From Phycisphaerae bacterium (lineage in GTDB: Bacteria; Planctomycetota; Phycisphaerae; UBA1845; UTPLA1), in assembly GCA_016935885.1 (NCBI GenBank), contig JAFGQA010000309.1, positions 1 to 50,622 on the forward strand: a stretch of 50,622 nucleotides of DNA. The letters run 5' to 3'. Below are positions 43,795 to 50,622 of the stretch, piece by piece. Each line of letters opens with the position of its first letter. Positions within the stretch are counted from its first letter, which is position 1. A model generated the notes under the pieces. That model saw only the letters and a list, made by a program, of their open reading frames with translations, searched no databases and was not told the origin of the DNA. A program made the position numbers and the translations under genes.

Positions 43795-44787
43795 ATGAAA
43801 ACACCCGCTGTCGTGTTCGTGCAGGCCGAGCGGGCCGAGATTCAGCAGATTGACATGCCCCCGCCTGGTCCGGGGCAAGCTCAGATCCGGACGATCGTTT
43901 CGACGATCAGCGCGGGCACCGAAGGCTGGGCCTTCCGTGCCCTGTTCACCTGGGCGCCGACGCCGTTTCCGTGCGTGCCGGGCTATCAGAGGGTGGGTAC
44001 GATTACGGGGATAGGGCAGGGCGTCGAGGGGTGGCGGGTCGGCGATCGGGTGATGGCGACCACGGGCTCGTGGGCGGGCGACGTCGGCCCGTTCTGGGGC
44101 TCGCACGTTGCGGCGGCCAATACGATGGCGGGGGAGCTGTATCGTGTTCCCGACGGCGTGGACGAGGTCGATGCTTCCGCCGCGGTCGTCGCTCAGGTCG
44201 GCTATAACGCGGCGAGTCGCGCGGTGATCGAGCCGGGTGACTGGGCGGTGGTGTACGGTGACGGCTTGATCGGGCAGTGCGCGGCGCAGGCGATCCGAGC
44301 GCGGGGGTGCAAGGTGGTTCTGGTTGGACATCGGCCGGAGCGGCTCGAGCTTGCGGCGCAGCACAGCGCGGACGTGTCGATCGATAGCCGCGGCGAGGAC
44401 GTCGTCGAGGTCGTGCATCGGCATACGGGCGGCAAGCCGGCCGCGGTCGTCCTCGATACCGTTCAGACCGAGGGCTCTCAGAGGCAGTACGTGGATCTGC
44501 TCGAGCACGGGGTCGGCCAGGTCGTCTACTCGGGCTTTACGCCGGAGAAGACGTGGGCCGACATGGGGCTGCTCCAGCAGCGGGAGTTTACCGCGCACTT
44601 TGTCTCCGGCTGGACGCGCGAGCGGATGGACGCCACGCTTGCCTTGATGGCCGAGGGCAAGATGCGGGTGAGGCCGCTGGTCACACACCGCGTGCCGTTC
44701 GAGCGGGGCGGCGAGATGTACACGATGATCTTGGCGAAGTCGGAGCCGTTCTTGGGAATCACGTTGGACTGGACAGGAGCCTCATGA
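43795..44787 (+). CDS. Zinc-type (MDR) dehydrogenase
   Basis: A 330-residue medium-chain dehydrogenase/reductase. The N-terminal GroES-like domain (about 1-120) has ISAGTEGW and CVPGYQRVGTITGIG; the NAD(P)-binding domain contains WAVVYGDGLIGQCAAQ (a GxGxxG variant). The usual zinc ligands are incompletely matched, since the expected Cys-Gly-Ser-Asp and Gly-His-Glu are replaced by ISAGTE and PGYQR, as in zinc-free members acting on sugar alcohols or threonine-like substrates. Cytoplasmic, no signal. Its stop overlaps the next start by four bases. The ATG has a GGAG site upstream. Confidence 0.9.
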   Translation: MKTPAVVFVQAERAEIQQIDMPPPGPGQAQIRTIVSTISAGTEGWAFRALFTWAPTPFPCVPGYQRVGTITGIGQGVEGWRVGDRVMATTGSWAGDVGPFWGSHVAAANTMAGELYRVPDGVDEVDASAAVVAQVGYNAASRAVIEPGDWAVVYGDGLIGQCAAQAIRARGCKVVLVGHRPERLELAAQHSADVSIDSRGEDVVEVVHRHTGGKPAAVVLDTVQTEGSQRQYVDLLEHGVGQVVYSGFTPEKTWADMGLLQQREFTAHFVSGWTRERMDATLALMAEGKMRVRPLVTHRVPFERGGEMYTMILAKSEPFLGITLDWTGAS

Positions 44788-45689
44788 TGCGGGTGCTGAT
44801 CACCGGCGCCTTCGGTTTCGTTTCTCGCGCGCTGGTCAAGGAATTGGAGGCCGCCGGCCATGATCTGCGGCTGTTGGATCGTTGCCGTCCGGAGGAGGCG
44901 ACGGTCTTCGTTCCGGGCTCCCAGGAGCGATTGGCCCAGCCGATGGTGACGGATTGGCCGTGCATTCAAGGAGACATCACGGACGCCGATGCGATGCGCA
45001 AGGCGGTCGAGGGCGTGGACGCCGTCATCCACTTGGCGGCGGCGGTATCGGGTTTGCCGGAGGTCGGCGTGGACACGTTTCGCGTCAACGCGCTGGGGAC
45101 GTACGTGATGCTGGATGCGTGTCGACTGGCGGGAATCAAGCGGTTTCTGTGTGCCTCGAGCATTAATGCGTTTGGGACGATCTACTGGCGGATCAGCGGC
45201 AAGCCGCCCGTGTACGAGAAGCTTCCGCTGACCGAGGATTTCCCGCCTGTTCCCGAGGACTCGTACAGTCTGAGTAAGTGGGTCAACGAGGAGACGTGCG
45301 CGGCCTTTCACCGCGCTTACGGTATTACGACGGCGGCGTTTCGGTTCTCAGCGATCTACGGTGCGGCCTGGTACGAGCAGATCGTGGCGGAAGGGCTCAA
45401 GCCGACCGAGTTCTGGTCGGACGACCTGTACATCTGGGTGCATCTCGACGACATTGTGCGCGGTATTCGCCAGGCGCTGGAGGCGTCTGAGCTACCTGGC
45501 TACGGGGCCTATACGCTCAACGCGGCCGATACGCGGTGTCCGGAGCCGACGATGGAACTGCTCGAGCGATTCCGCCCGGATCTGGCCCGCAATCTCGAGT
45601 CGCCTCTTGGCGACCGGGATGCCCTCGTTTCCTCGGCCAGGGCCGGGCGGGCCTTCGGGTACTCGCCGCGGCATCGGCTCGGCGCTTGA
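44784..45689 (+). CDS. NAD-dependent sugar epimerase (extended SDR)
   Basis: A 301-residue extended short-chain dehydrogenase. The cofactor motif GAFGFVSRAL (near residue 8) has Ser instead of the third glycine of GxxGxxG. DAVIHLAAAVSG is the usual NAD contact, CASSINAFG carries the catalytic serine strand, and YSLSKW is the YxxxK catalytic pair. Members interconvert nucleotide sugars or oxidise uronic acids (for example uronate dehydrogenase). It starts at ATGATG overlapping the dehydrogenase stop by four bases, with AGGAG just before, so the two are an operon and may be consecutive steps of one pathway. Confidence 0.9.
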   Translation: MMRVLITGAFGFVSRALVKELEAAGHDLRLLDRCRPEEATVFVPGSQERLAQPMVTDWPCIQGDITDADAMRKAVEGVDAVIHLAAAVSGLPEVGVDTFRVNALGTYVMLDACRLAGIKRFLCASSINAFGTIYWRISGKPPVYEKLPLTEDFPPVPEDSYSLSKWVNEETCAAFHRAYGITTAAFRFSAIYGAAWYEQIVAEGLKPTEFWSDDLYIWVHLDDIVRGIRQALEASELPGYGAYTLNAADTRCPEPTMELLERFRPDLARNLESPLGDRDALVSSARAGRAFGYSPRHRLGA

Positions 45690-45723
45690 TCGCGCTTGGG
45701 GTGGATCTCCGCGTGTGCGATCA
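45687..45723. terminator. Possible bidirectional terminator between convergent genes
   Basis: TGATCGCGC and GTGCGATCA form a nine-pair stem (one G-T pair) with a 19-base loop. It starts at the epimerase stop codon and lies between convergent genes. No T-run follows, so it is at best a weak terminator. Confidence 0.3.
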
Positions 45724-45772
45724 GGGAGGGGCGGGCTGTGCGGTGGTGCCGCTTATGCGTCGTTGTGACGTC

Positions 45773-46354
45773 CTAGAGATCGAGATACCAGAGAAGCATC
45801 ACCTCGCGGTGCAGGTGGGGCTCGCCGTAGACGTACTTGATGATCGCACCGAGGTGACAGCCCTGTTTGGCGTAGAACTTGCACGCCGGGACGTTGACGT
45901 TCTGGGTCTCGATCTTGAGCTGGGTGCAGTCTCTGGCCCTGGCCCAGTCGGCGGCGTGCTGGATGATCCGGGTACCGATGCGTTTCTTTCGCATCTCCGG
46001 TCGAATACGTATGTCCATGAGGACCGCTAGATCCTCTCGTCCTTCGAGCATGTCCAAGTTGGCGGTGTTGAAGGCGACGGCGGCGCCGCCGATCGGTCGA
46101 TCTCCGTCAAAGGCCAGGAAGATGCCCCAGTTGGTCAGGTCCCATCGCTTGGGCCAGGAAAGGACTCGCTCATCTTCGTTCTCGTCGTAGTCCTTGACGT
46201 AGGGCTTCGGGACGGGCTCCTGCGTCATGCGGAGTCCGCCCAAGCCGCCGTCGACGGGTTCGACGCGGAAGATTGACTTGACGCGGAAGCGAATCGGGAT
46301 CTCGGCGTATTGCGGAAGGATCTCCGGCCCGAACTCCTTGATCTCGATGCCCAT
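45773..46354 (-). CDS. GNAT acetyltransferase, streptothricin-acetyltransferase-like
   Basis: A 193-residue GNAT-fold enzyme. The acetyl-CoA loop RPEMRKKRIGTRII carries the R-x-x-R-x-G-T form of motif A. The late segment IETQNVNVPACKFYAKQGCHLG closely follows the 'ETQ-NVNV-AC-FY--CG' pattern of streptothricin N-acetyltransferases (SatA/Sat4 type), which inactivate streptothricin antibiotics by acetylating a beta-lysine. The pattern also occurs in a few GNATs of unknown substrate, so resistance is a hypothesis. Cytoplasmic. It is last in a minus-strand run behind a second GNAT, though the 27 bp separation from that gene makes co-transcription likely. Confidence 0.88.
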   Translation of the reverse strand: MGIEIKEFGPEILPQYAEIPIRFRVKSIFRVEPVDGGLGGLRMTQEPVPKPYVKDYDENEDERVLSWPKRWDLTNWGIFLAFDGDRPIGGAAVAFNTANLDMLEGREDLAVLMDIRIRPEMRKKRIGTRIIQHAADWARARDCTQLKIETQNVNVPACKFYAKQGCHLGAIIKYVYGEPHLHREVMLLWYLDL

Positions 46355-46381
46355 GGCGAATCCTCGTTTGTCAACATTATC

Positions 46382-46834
46382 TTAGCGGGGATTGCTCCGG
46401 CGGGAAGATCCAGCCTTCATTCTGAAGTGTCTTTCCGTCTGCTCCAGGAGGGCGAAGCCGAGTCGTTCGTAGAGCCGAACGGCCCGATTGCCCCTCAACA
46501 CTTGGAGCGTGACCGGCAGGCCGGCCTCCGCCGCGGCGGTCAGGATGTCCTTGATCACGGTCGTGCCGATGCCGCGGTCCTGGTAATCCGGCAGGAGCAT
46601 GATGCCGGCGAGGGACCATTCGTCAGGGTGTTTCTCGACGGACACCATGCCGACGTCGCGGCCGTCGAGCGAGATGATCTGCTTGTCGGCTGGGTCCCAG
46701 TGTTTGGCGAAGAAGCGGTCCTGAAAGGCCTCATCCCAGCCCCACGTCCGTTCGACGACGTCCCTCAGGGCGGCGTGGTGGAGACGTTTCAGGAAGTCGT
46801 AGTCCTGGTCGGTTGCTGGTCGCAGGCCATACAC
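46382..46834 (-). CDS. GNAT-family acetyltransferase
   Basis: A 150-residue single-domain GNAT enzyme. Motif A reads MLLPDYQDRGIGTTVIKDIL (Q-x-x-G-x-G-T) and is followed by LQVLRGNRAVRLYERLGF, the typical Asn-Tyr region. The N-terminal LRPATDQDYDFLKRLH is the first strand and helix of the fold. Substrate unknown; relatives acetylate amines, peptides or antibiotics. It lies between the second ABC-2 permease and the streptothricin-acetyltransferase-like gene. Normal length; no signal peptide. Confidence 0.88.
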   Translation of the reverse strand: MYGLRPATDQDYDFLKRLHHAALRDVVERTWGWDEAFQDRFFAKHWDPADKQIISLDGRDVGMVSVEKHPDEWSLAGIMLLPDYQDRGIGTTVIKDILTAAAEAGLPVTLQVLRGNRAVRLYERLGFALLEQTERHFRMKAGSSRRSNPR

Positions 46835-46939
46835 GGTGGGACCCTCGGTGACGTGTCATATATCGGGGTGTCTGCCGGCGTGCAATATGTGCGAGCTTGG
46901 GGTGTGGCTTGGCGCTGCGGGCGCCTTGTCTGACGTGGT

Positions 46940-47743
46940 TCAGCTTCCCGTCGAGCGATAGTGTCGTACGCCGATCTTCCAGACTTGGAGTGAGACAGTC
47001 AGGAAGGCGACGCCGATTAGGGGGGTGATCCATGGGAGCCAAGTCGGCAGGTTGGCGATGGAGCGGTGGCGATCGAGGACGGCCAGGGCCGGATAGTACG
47101 AGACGCAGGCGAGCGGCACGATGAAGGTGAAGAACCGTTGGAGCCAGCGGTTGTAGATCGCCAGCGGGTACTGGGACACGTCGCGACCGCCGTAGGTGAG
47201 GATGTTGAACAGCTCCATCGTTTCGGTGGTCCAGAAGGCCAGGGTGGCTTGGAGGACGAACAACCCGGCGAAGAGGCTTGCGGCGCCGAGAACGGCGAAG
47301 ATTGTCAGGCCGACGCGCGCGGCGGTCCAGTCGACGCCGAGGGCGGTCGTCGACCAGGCCAGGACGATCAGCCCCTGTGCGAGCGGTCCGATCCGTAGTA
47401 GTTGCAGTTCGGCGGCCCCTACCTGGAGGGCGGTGCTCCTCGGGCGTAGGAGGAGGCGGTCGAAGTCTCCGCTCTTGACCATGCGGGGGAAGACGTCGAA
47501 GCCCCGGCCGATGCCTTCGGCCAGGGCGAGGGCGACATGGATGAGGCCGTAGAAGAACGCGATCTCCGGCAGTCGCCAACCGCGGAGGGAATCGAATCGG
47601 TCGAACAGGGCCCAGATGCCTAGGAACTCGGTGAGGTGTCCGAGGAAGGCTCCGGCGCCCCAGATTAGGAAGGACGCGCGGTATTGCATCTGACCGCGGA
47701 GCGAGATGCCCAAGTACCGGAAGTAGAGCCGCGTCGAGTTCAC
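46940..47743 (-). CDS. ABC-2 family permease (DUF990-like), second of pair
   Basis: A 267-residue membrane protein with six hydrophobic segments, of the ABC-2 permease type once called DUF990 (PF06182), known from multidrug/viologen exporter-like systems. YFRYLGISLRGQMQYRASFLIWG is the N-terminal amphipathic lead and first helix, and SGDFDRLLLRPRSTALQVGA is the conserved loop between helices two and three. It needs a partner ATPase. The start lies six bases after the stop codon of the first permease gene, so the two are co-transcribed and probably form a heterodimer. No ATPase gene is present in the window. Confidence 0.85.
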   Translation of the reverse strand: MNSTRLYFRYLGISLRGQMQYRASFLIWGAGAFLGHLTEFLGIWALFDRFDSLRGWRLPEIAFFYGLIHVALALAEGIGRGFDVFPRMVKSGDFDRLLLRPRSTALQVGAAELQLLRIGPLAQGLIVLAWSTTALGVDWTAARVGLTIFAVLGAASLFAGLFVLQATLAFWTTETMELFNILTYGGRDVSQYPLAIYNRWLQRFFTFIVPLACVSYYPALAVLDRHRSIANLPTWLPWITPLIGVAFLTVSLQVWKIGVRHYRSTGS

Positions 47744-47749
47744 GTCGGG

Positions 47750-48538
47750 TCAACCTCCCTGAACGACGAGTCTGCGCGAGGCCCGAATCATGATCCACCG
47801 TCCGAGCAGGACCAGGGCGAGCGTCCAGGCGAGCTGATGTGCGAGCAGGCTTGGCGCTTGACCGAGGGGGATGTGGCCGGTGAAGAGTCGGAAGGGCATG
47901 TCGCAGAGCCCGCGAAACGGCAACGCGTTGAGCACCGGTTGGAGCCAGTCGGGGAAGAGCGGGAGGGGGATGATGATTCCGCTGAAGATCCACATGAAGG
48001 CGAAGGCCAGGCGGTTGATGCCTTGTCCGGAGATGGTCCAGAAGAGCGTGAGGGTCATGAGGGTGGCGATGGCCGATGCCAGGAGCGTGGCGGCGACGAT
48101 GGATGCGGCGAAGGCGACGAGCACGGCCGGTCGGGGCCAATGGATCCAGCCGAGCAGCGTGACAACGACGAGCATCGGGACGCAGCGGAGCAGGACGGGG
48201 GCCACGCGGTTGGCGATGCCTCTGGCGAACCACAGGTTGTAGACATTGACCGGGCGGAGCATTTCGTAGGCTACGTTGCCCGTGCGGACCATGTCCTCCA
48301 GCTCGGCGTCGCCACGGAAGGGGATGAGCAGCAGGAAGGCCTGTCCGAGCCAGATGTAGGCGATGACCTGGTCGAGTGTCATCGGCGATTGGGCGGCGGA
48401 ATGCTCGAGGAAGGCGGTGAAGATCGTCACTCGGATGAGACCCCAGAAGAACTGCGTGCCGAGTCCGGCGAGCGCGGCGGCGCGGTATTGCAGTTGGGCT
48501 CGGAAACGAGCTGATAGCATGGCGACGTAGGGTTTCAT
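47750..48538 (-). CDS. ABC-2 family permease (DUF990-like), first of pair
   Basis: A 262-residue membrane permease, partner of the previous one. MKPYVAMLSARFRAQLQYR is the usual N-terminus and MVRTGNVAYEMLRPVNVYNL is the loop between helices that is conserved in this family; six hydrophobic segments follow. I chose the ATG at 48538, where the alignment to relatives begins; a GTG 33 bases upstream is possible. The two permeases resemble each other in the loop region, indicating an old duplication. It begins 103 bp after the nucleotidyltransferase stop codon. Substrate unknown. Confidence 0.87.
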   Translation of the reverse strand: MKPYVAMLSARFRAQLQYRAAALAGLGTQFFWGLIRVTIFTAFLEHSAAQSPMTLDQVIAYIWLGQAFLLLIPFRGDAELEDMVRTGNVAYEMLRPVNVYNLWFARGIANRVAPVLLRCVPMLVVVTLLGWIHWPRPAVLVAFAASIVAATLLASAIATLMTLTLFWTISGQGINRLAFAFMWIFSGIIIPLPLFPDWLQPVLNALPFRGLCDMPFRLFTGHIPLGQAPSLLAHQLAWTLALVLLGRWIMIRASRRLVVQGG

Positions 48539-48640
48539 GGCTTCGCGTTCGTAGGGTGCGGCACGAGGCACTCTCTTGCGGCTTCAGACTTCAGGCCTCA
48601 GGTCTGGGCTCGCGAGGCGCGTCTTGCCGCGCATCTGGCT

Positions 48641-49510
48641 CTACCACTCTATCTCGACGATCGCGTCTCGCGCTTGGTCCATATGGAGGTACCACTTCTC
48701 CAGCCAGGGGGCATGGTTTCCCTTTGCGTGCGCGGCCTCGATCAGGATCTGTCGGACGTTTCGCAGCTCTTGGCCTATCGGATGCTCCCTGCCGGGGCCA
48801 CTGACGCGAAGTTGGCCTTGGCCCAAGTGGTCCAGAATCCTTTCGATGCGGTGTGCGAGGAGCCGGCCGGTGGGTGTCTGCATCGCGGCACGGAGGAGCC
48901 ACTTGTCGTAAGGGTACGGCTGGCCGTCGAGGACCATGGCGGCTCGAAGCGCATGGGCGATCGTCTTCGTCATCGAAAGCAGCAGGGCGACGGGGTCGCC
49001 CCGCTCTATCGGGTTGTCGCAGGCGCGATGCTCCGAACGCATTTCCACGTAGTGATGGAAGAAGAAGGCGTCACTGACCTCCTGCCGCATGGGTTTCCTG
49101 GCTAGTCGGATCAGATTGCCGGCGGTTTGGGCGGGGTCCGTCATGGCCACGGCGCTGCGCAGATGTCGGATGGTGTCCATCTCGCAGTGGCGCAGCTTGG
49201 CCGAGAACTGCTGGACATCGTGTGCGGTCAGGTGGCCCGCCTTGCCGTTCAGCTTGAACTCGAAGAATCGGGTCTCGCTGGCGGCATCCAGCTCGGCCAG
49301 GCCGGCGTCGGGTAGCAGGAGCCAGACGTCGAGGTCCGAGAGGTCGTCGTCGATGCCGGTCGTCGTGGAGCCGTAGAAGACCACCGAGGCGGGGGGGTGG
49401 AAGGCGGACAGAACGGGGTGCTGTTCCATAAACTCCGGCAGGAACGCTGCAAGCTGCCGGGTCCAATGGGCCTTTGGGTCGGCGATTCGTGTCACGACCG
49501 TCGCTTCCAT
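48641..49510 (-). CDS. Nucleotidyltransferase-domain protein
   Basis: A 289-residue protein with an NTP-transferase fold. The signature is YGSTTTGIDDDLSDLDVWLL: Gly47-Ser48 and the metal-binding pair Asp59-x-Asp61. The C-terminal 170 residues are helical (HHYVEMRSEHRA, KTIAHALRAAMVL) like aminoglycoside nucleotidyltransferases (ANT type) and the helical partner of minimal nucleotidyltransferases. The target could be an antibiotic or a tRNA/protein; it is not decided. I chose the ATG at 49510 with GGAGG eleven bases upstream; a longer frame lacks a site. Confidence 0.85.
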   Translation of the reverse strand: MEATVVTRIADPKAHWTRQLAAFLPEFMEQHPVLSAFHPPASVVFYGSTTTGIDDDLSDLDVWLLLPDAGLAELDAASETRFFEFKLNGKAGHLTAHDVQQFSAKLRHCEMDTIRHLRSAVAMTDPAQTAGNLIRLARKPMRQEVSDAFFFHHYVEMRSEHRACDNPIERGDPVALLLSMTKTIAHALRAAMVLDGQPYPYDKWLLRAAMQTPTGRLLAHRIERILDHLGQGQLRVSGPGREHPIGQELRNVRQILIEAAHAKGNHAPWLEKWYLHMDQARDAIVEIEW

Positions 49511-49737
49511 GGGATGCGTTACCTCCTGCGAGTGGAAGGGACGTCGTGGCGCACCTTCCATCTTGTCAAACACTCACTGGTAGATACGCGGAAGCGTGAC
49601 GGGCAGGGGATTTCGGGCTACATCCGCGAGTCACTCGGCCGGAGCCGATCGAGGGCATGGCTGACACACTCGACGGCGCCGGGGCCCGAGTCTGTCAGCG
49701 TGAAATTGAATACAAAGATGACTGCCTGCCACATGGT

Positions 49738-50307
49738 TCAATGATAGTGTTGCTGCGGCCAGCCGTGTTCGTCGGCTAGTCCCATGAGGCCGCGGAGGGC
49801 CCAGATCTGTCGGACGTGTGCCGTCGAATGCCAGGTGACGCGGGTGTAGGCGCTGGCGGCGCTTCGATGGCGCTCCTTCCACCACTGTGTGTCGACGGCC
49901 GCGCGGGGGCCGAGCAGGTCGGCTTCTTCCGCTGTTTCCAGTCCGGCCATGACGGCCTCGCGCAATGTGTGAAGCCGATCGACCATTTCGCGGACGGTGG
50001 GGAGATTCTCCTGCCGATCGGGCCGGTCGGGCTCGGGCTTGTCGTAGATGTCGAAGCGATGGTCATGCTCGAGGGATGGCTTGCCCGTCTGCAGGAAGCA
50101 CGCATGGTAGTCGAAGTTCCCGATGACGTGCATCATGATCGTTGCGATGGCATGACGGCGTGGGCTGGGTCGGGCCCATGCCTGTTCGTCGGTCAGATCG
50201 TGGATGCACTCTTCCAGGGCGGTGAGCGCTTCGTCGATGCCGATGGCGAGCGCGGCCTTAAGCGACGTTGGTTTGGATTCCCGCGGCCTGAATCTTCCGA
50301 TGACCAT
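49738..50307 (-). CDS. DinB/YfiT-like metal-binding protein
   Basis: A 189-residue four-helix-bundle protein of the DinB/YfiT superfamily (PF05163 or PF12867), which binds a metal through three histidines. MMHVIGNFDYHAC (His60, His68) and RVTWHSTAHVRQIWALRG (two histidines) supply the ligands. Relatives are bacillithiol/mycothiol-dependent transferases and stress-response proteins, so detoxification is a plausible role. No signal peptide. The C-terminal end RQIWALRGLMGL is the characteristic DinB last helix. It is read in the same direction as the nucleotidyltransferase, 227 bp upstream of that gene's start. Confidence 0.87.
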   Translation of the reverse strand: MVIGRFRPRESKPTSLKAALAIGIDEALTALEECIHDLTDEQAWARPSPRRHAIATIMMHVIGNFDYHACFLQTGKPSLEHDHRFDIYDKPEPDRPDRQENLPTVREMVDRLHTLREAVMAGLETAEEADLLGPRAAVDTQWWKERHRSAASAYTRVTWHSTAHVRQIWALRGLMGLADEHGWPQQHYH

Positions 50308-50622
50308 GGGGGGCTCCTTGTACGAGCGGGTTGTTGCGTGCCCAGATCGTGTGCGTATCGTCGTGGATTCGGCGCTGAATACAAGGTGCGTAGGAAAGGT
50401 CGATCATTGGGTAGCCCTGGAACGCAATCTGAGCTGGTTGCAGGAATGCTCGGACAGTTGGCGCCAGTTGGGTGGCCCACCTCTTCAGAGGTGGGGGACT
50501 CGAATTCGATCGTGAATTCGCGTCCCCCAAGGCTGAAGCCCTTGTCGTTACCCACATTTTGTCTCCCTCGACAGAGCCAACGAAGCGCCGAGCGTCATTG
50601 CGTCGAGTCGCTGCCACCCACG
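50308..50622. other. Non-coding right end with hairpin cluster
   Basis: I see no credible gene in the last 315 bp; open frames here have no recognisable features. The stretch holds three adjacent inverted repeats between 50476 and 50544. Confidence 0.6.
50476..50544. repeat. Three adjacent hairpins, REP-like element
   Basis: First: CCCACCTC and GAGGTGGG, perfect 8-bp stem with TTCA loop (50476-50495). Second: GGGGGACTCGAATTC and GAATTCGCGTCCCCC, a stem of 14 pairs with one mismatch and loop GATCGT (50493-50528), sharing three bases with the first. Third: CAAGG and CCTTG around CTGAAGC (50528-50544). The TTCAG/CTGAAG cores are inverted versions of each other. The arrangement resembles repetitive extragenic palindromes; copies elsewhere in the genome would decide it. 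Confidence 0.5.

Noticed and set aside
43178..43798. 206-codon plus-strand open frame before the dehydrogenase
   Set aside because: No conserved pattern, no good ribosome site, and it reads through the perfect hairpin. It could still be a gene remnant.
46731..48233. Minus-strand open frame of 500 codons across both ABC-2 permeases in another frame
   Set aside because: Rich in Arg, Pro and His with no hydrophobic pattern, while the overlapping frames encode membrane proteins.

Overview
The window is about 50.6 kb of GC-rich bacterial DNA with no RNA genes, insertion sequences, phage genes or CRISPR array that I can see. Its gene content is a dense mix of exported sulfatases, sialidase-like beta-propellers, Tat-exported Gfo/Idh/MocA oxidoreductases, ThuA and PmoA/DUF6807 proteins, DUF4838 and DUF4091 proteins, a glucuronoyl esterase and ankyrin repeats. 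This points to a glycan-degrading member of the Planctomycetota or a relative (Verrucomicrobiota, Lentisphaerota or Hydrogenedentota are alternatives). That assignment is inferred from family content only. Many coding regions start at an ATG preceded by a good GGAGG-type ribosome binding site, and I used these to trim several over-long open frames.

Layout. 1-6.4 kb: the tail of a sulfatase, a ParA-like ATPase with an altered Walker A motif, then (minus strand) an apparent three-gene unit of CE15 glucuronoyl esterase, Tat-exported beta-propeller and a 22-repeat ankyrin protein. 6.5-13 kb (plus strand): sialidase-like protein, YhhN/TMEM86-type membrane enzyme, LamG-BNR protein, amidohydrolase and exported alpha/beta-hydrolase. 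13.1-20 kb: hotdog thioesterase and a PL26-like rhamnogalacturonan lyase (minus), divergent from a Gfo/Idh oxidoreductase and a GH27/GH36-type alpha-galactosidase-like enzyme (plus). 19.9-31.8 kb: a tight six-gene minus-strand operon (alpha-glucuronidase-like protein, WD40-like propeller, sialidase, DUF4838 protein, CBM9-DUF4091/GH123-like protein, sulfatase), with two perfect small palindromes near its upstream end. 31.8-33 kb: a non-coding stretch and a small unknown gene with a recognisable sigma70-type promoter.

33.1-45.7 kb: an AraC-type regulator divergent from a plus-strand series of TIM-barrel sugar isomerase/epimerase, PmoA protein, Tat-exported Gfo/Idh, a four-part ThuA-HEAT-F5/8C-PmoA fusion, a second Tat-exported Gfo/Idh, a metallophosphoesterase, a zinc-type dehydrogenase and an NAD-dependent epimerase. 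45.8-50.6 kb: a minus-strand set of two GNAT acetyltransferases (one streptothricin-acetyltransferase-like), two ABC-2 permeases without an ATPase, a nucleotidyltransferase and a DinB-like protein, ending in a cluster of hairpins.

How it fits together (inference). Exported hydrolases, lyases, esterases and sulfatases would break down plant- or algae-type acidic glycans such as pectin, glucuronoxylan or sulfated polysaccharides. The exported oxidoreductases with ThuA, PmoA and the TIM-barrel enzyme would oxidise and cleave released sugars, in the manner of the 3-keto-sugar pathways. The most interesting candidate for an undescribed system is the AraC-controlled 34.1-42.1 kb cluster with its ThuA-HEAT-F5/8C-PmoA fusion. 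No SusC/D, TonB or sugar transporter gene lies in the window, so uptake must be encoded elsewhere.
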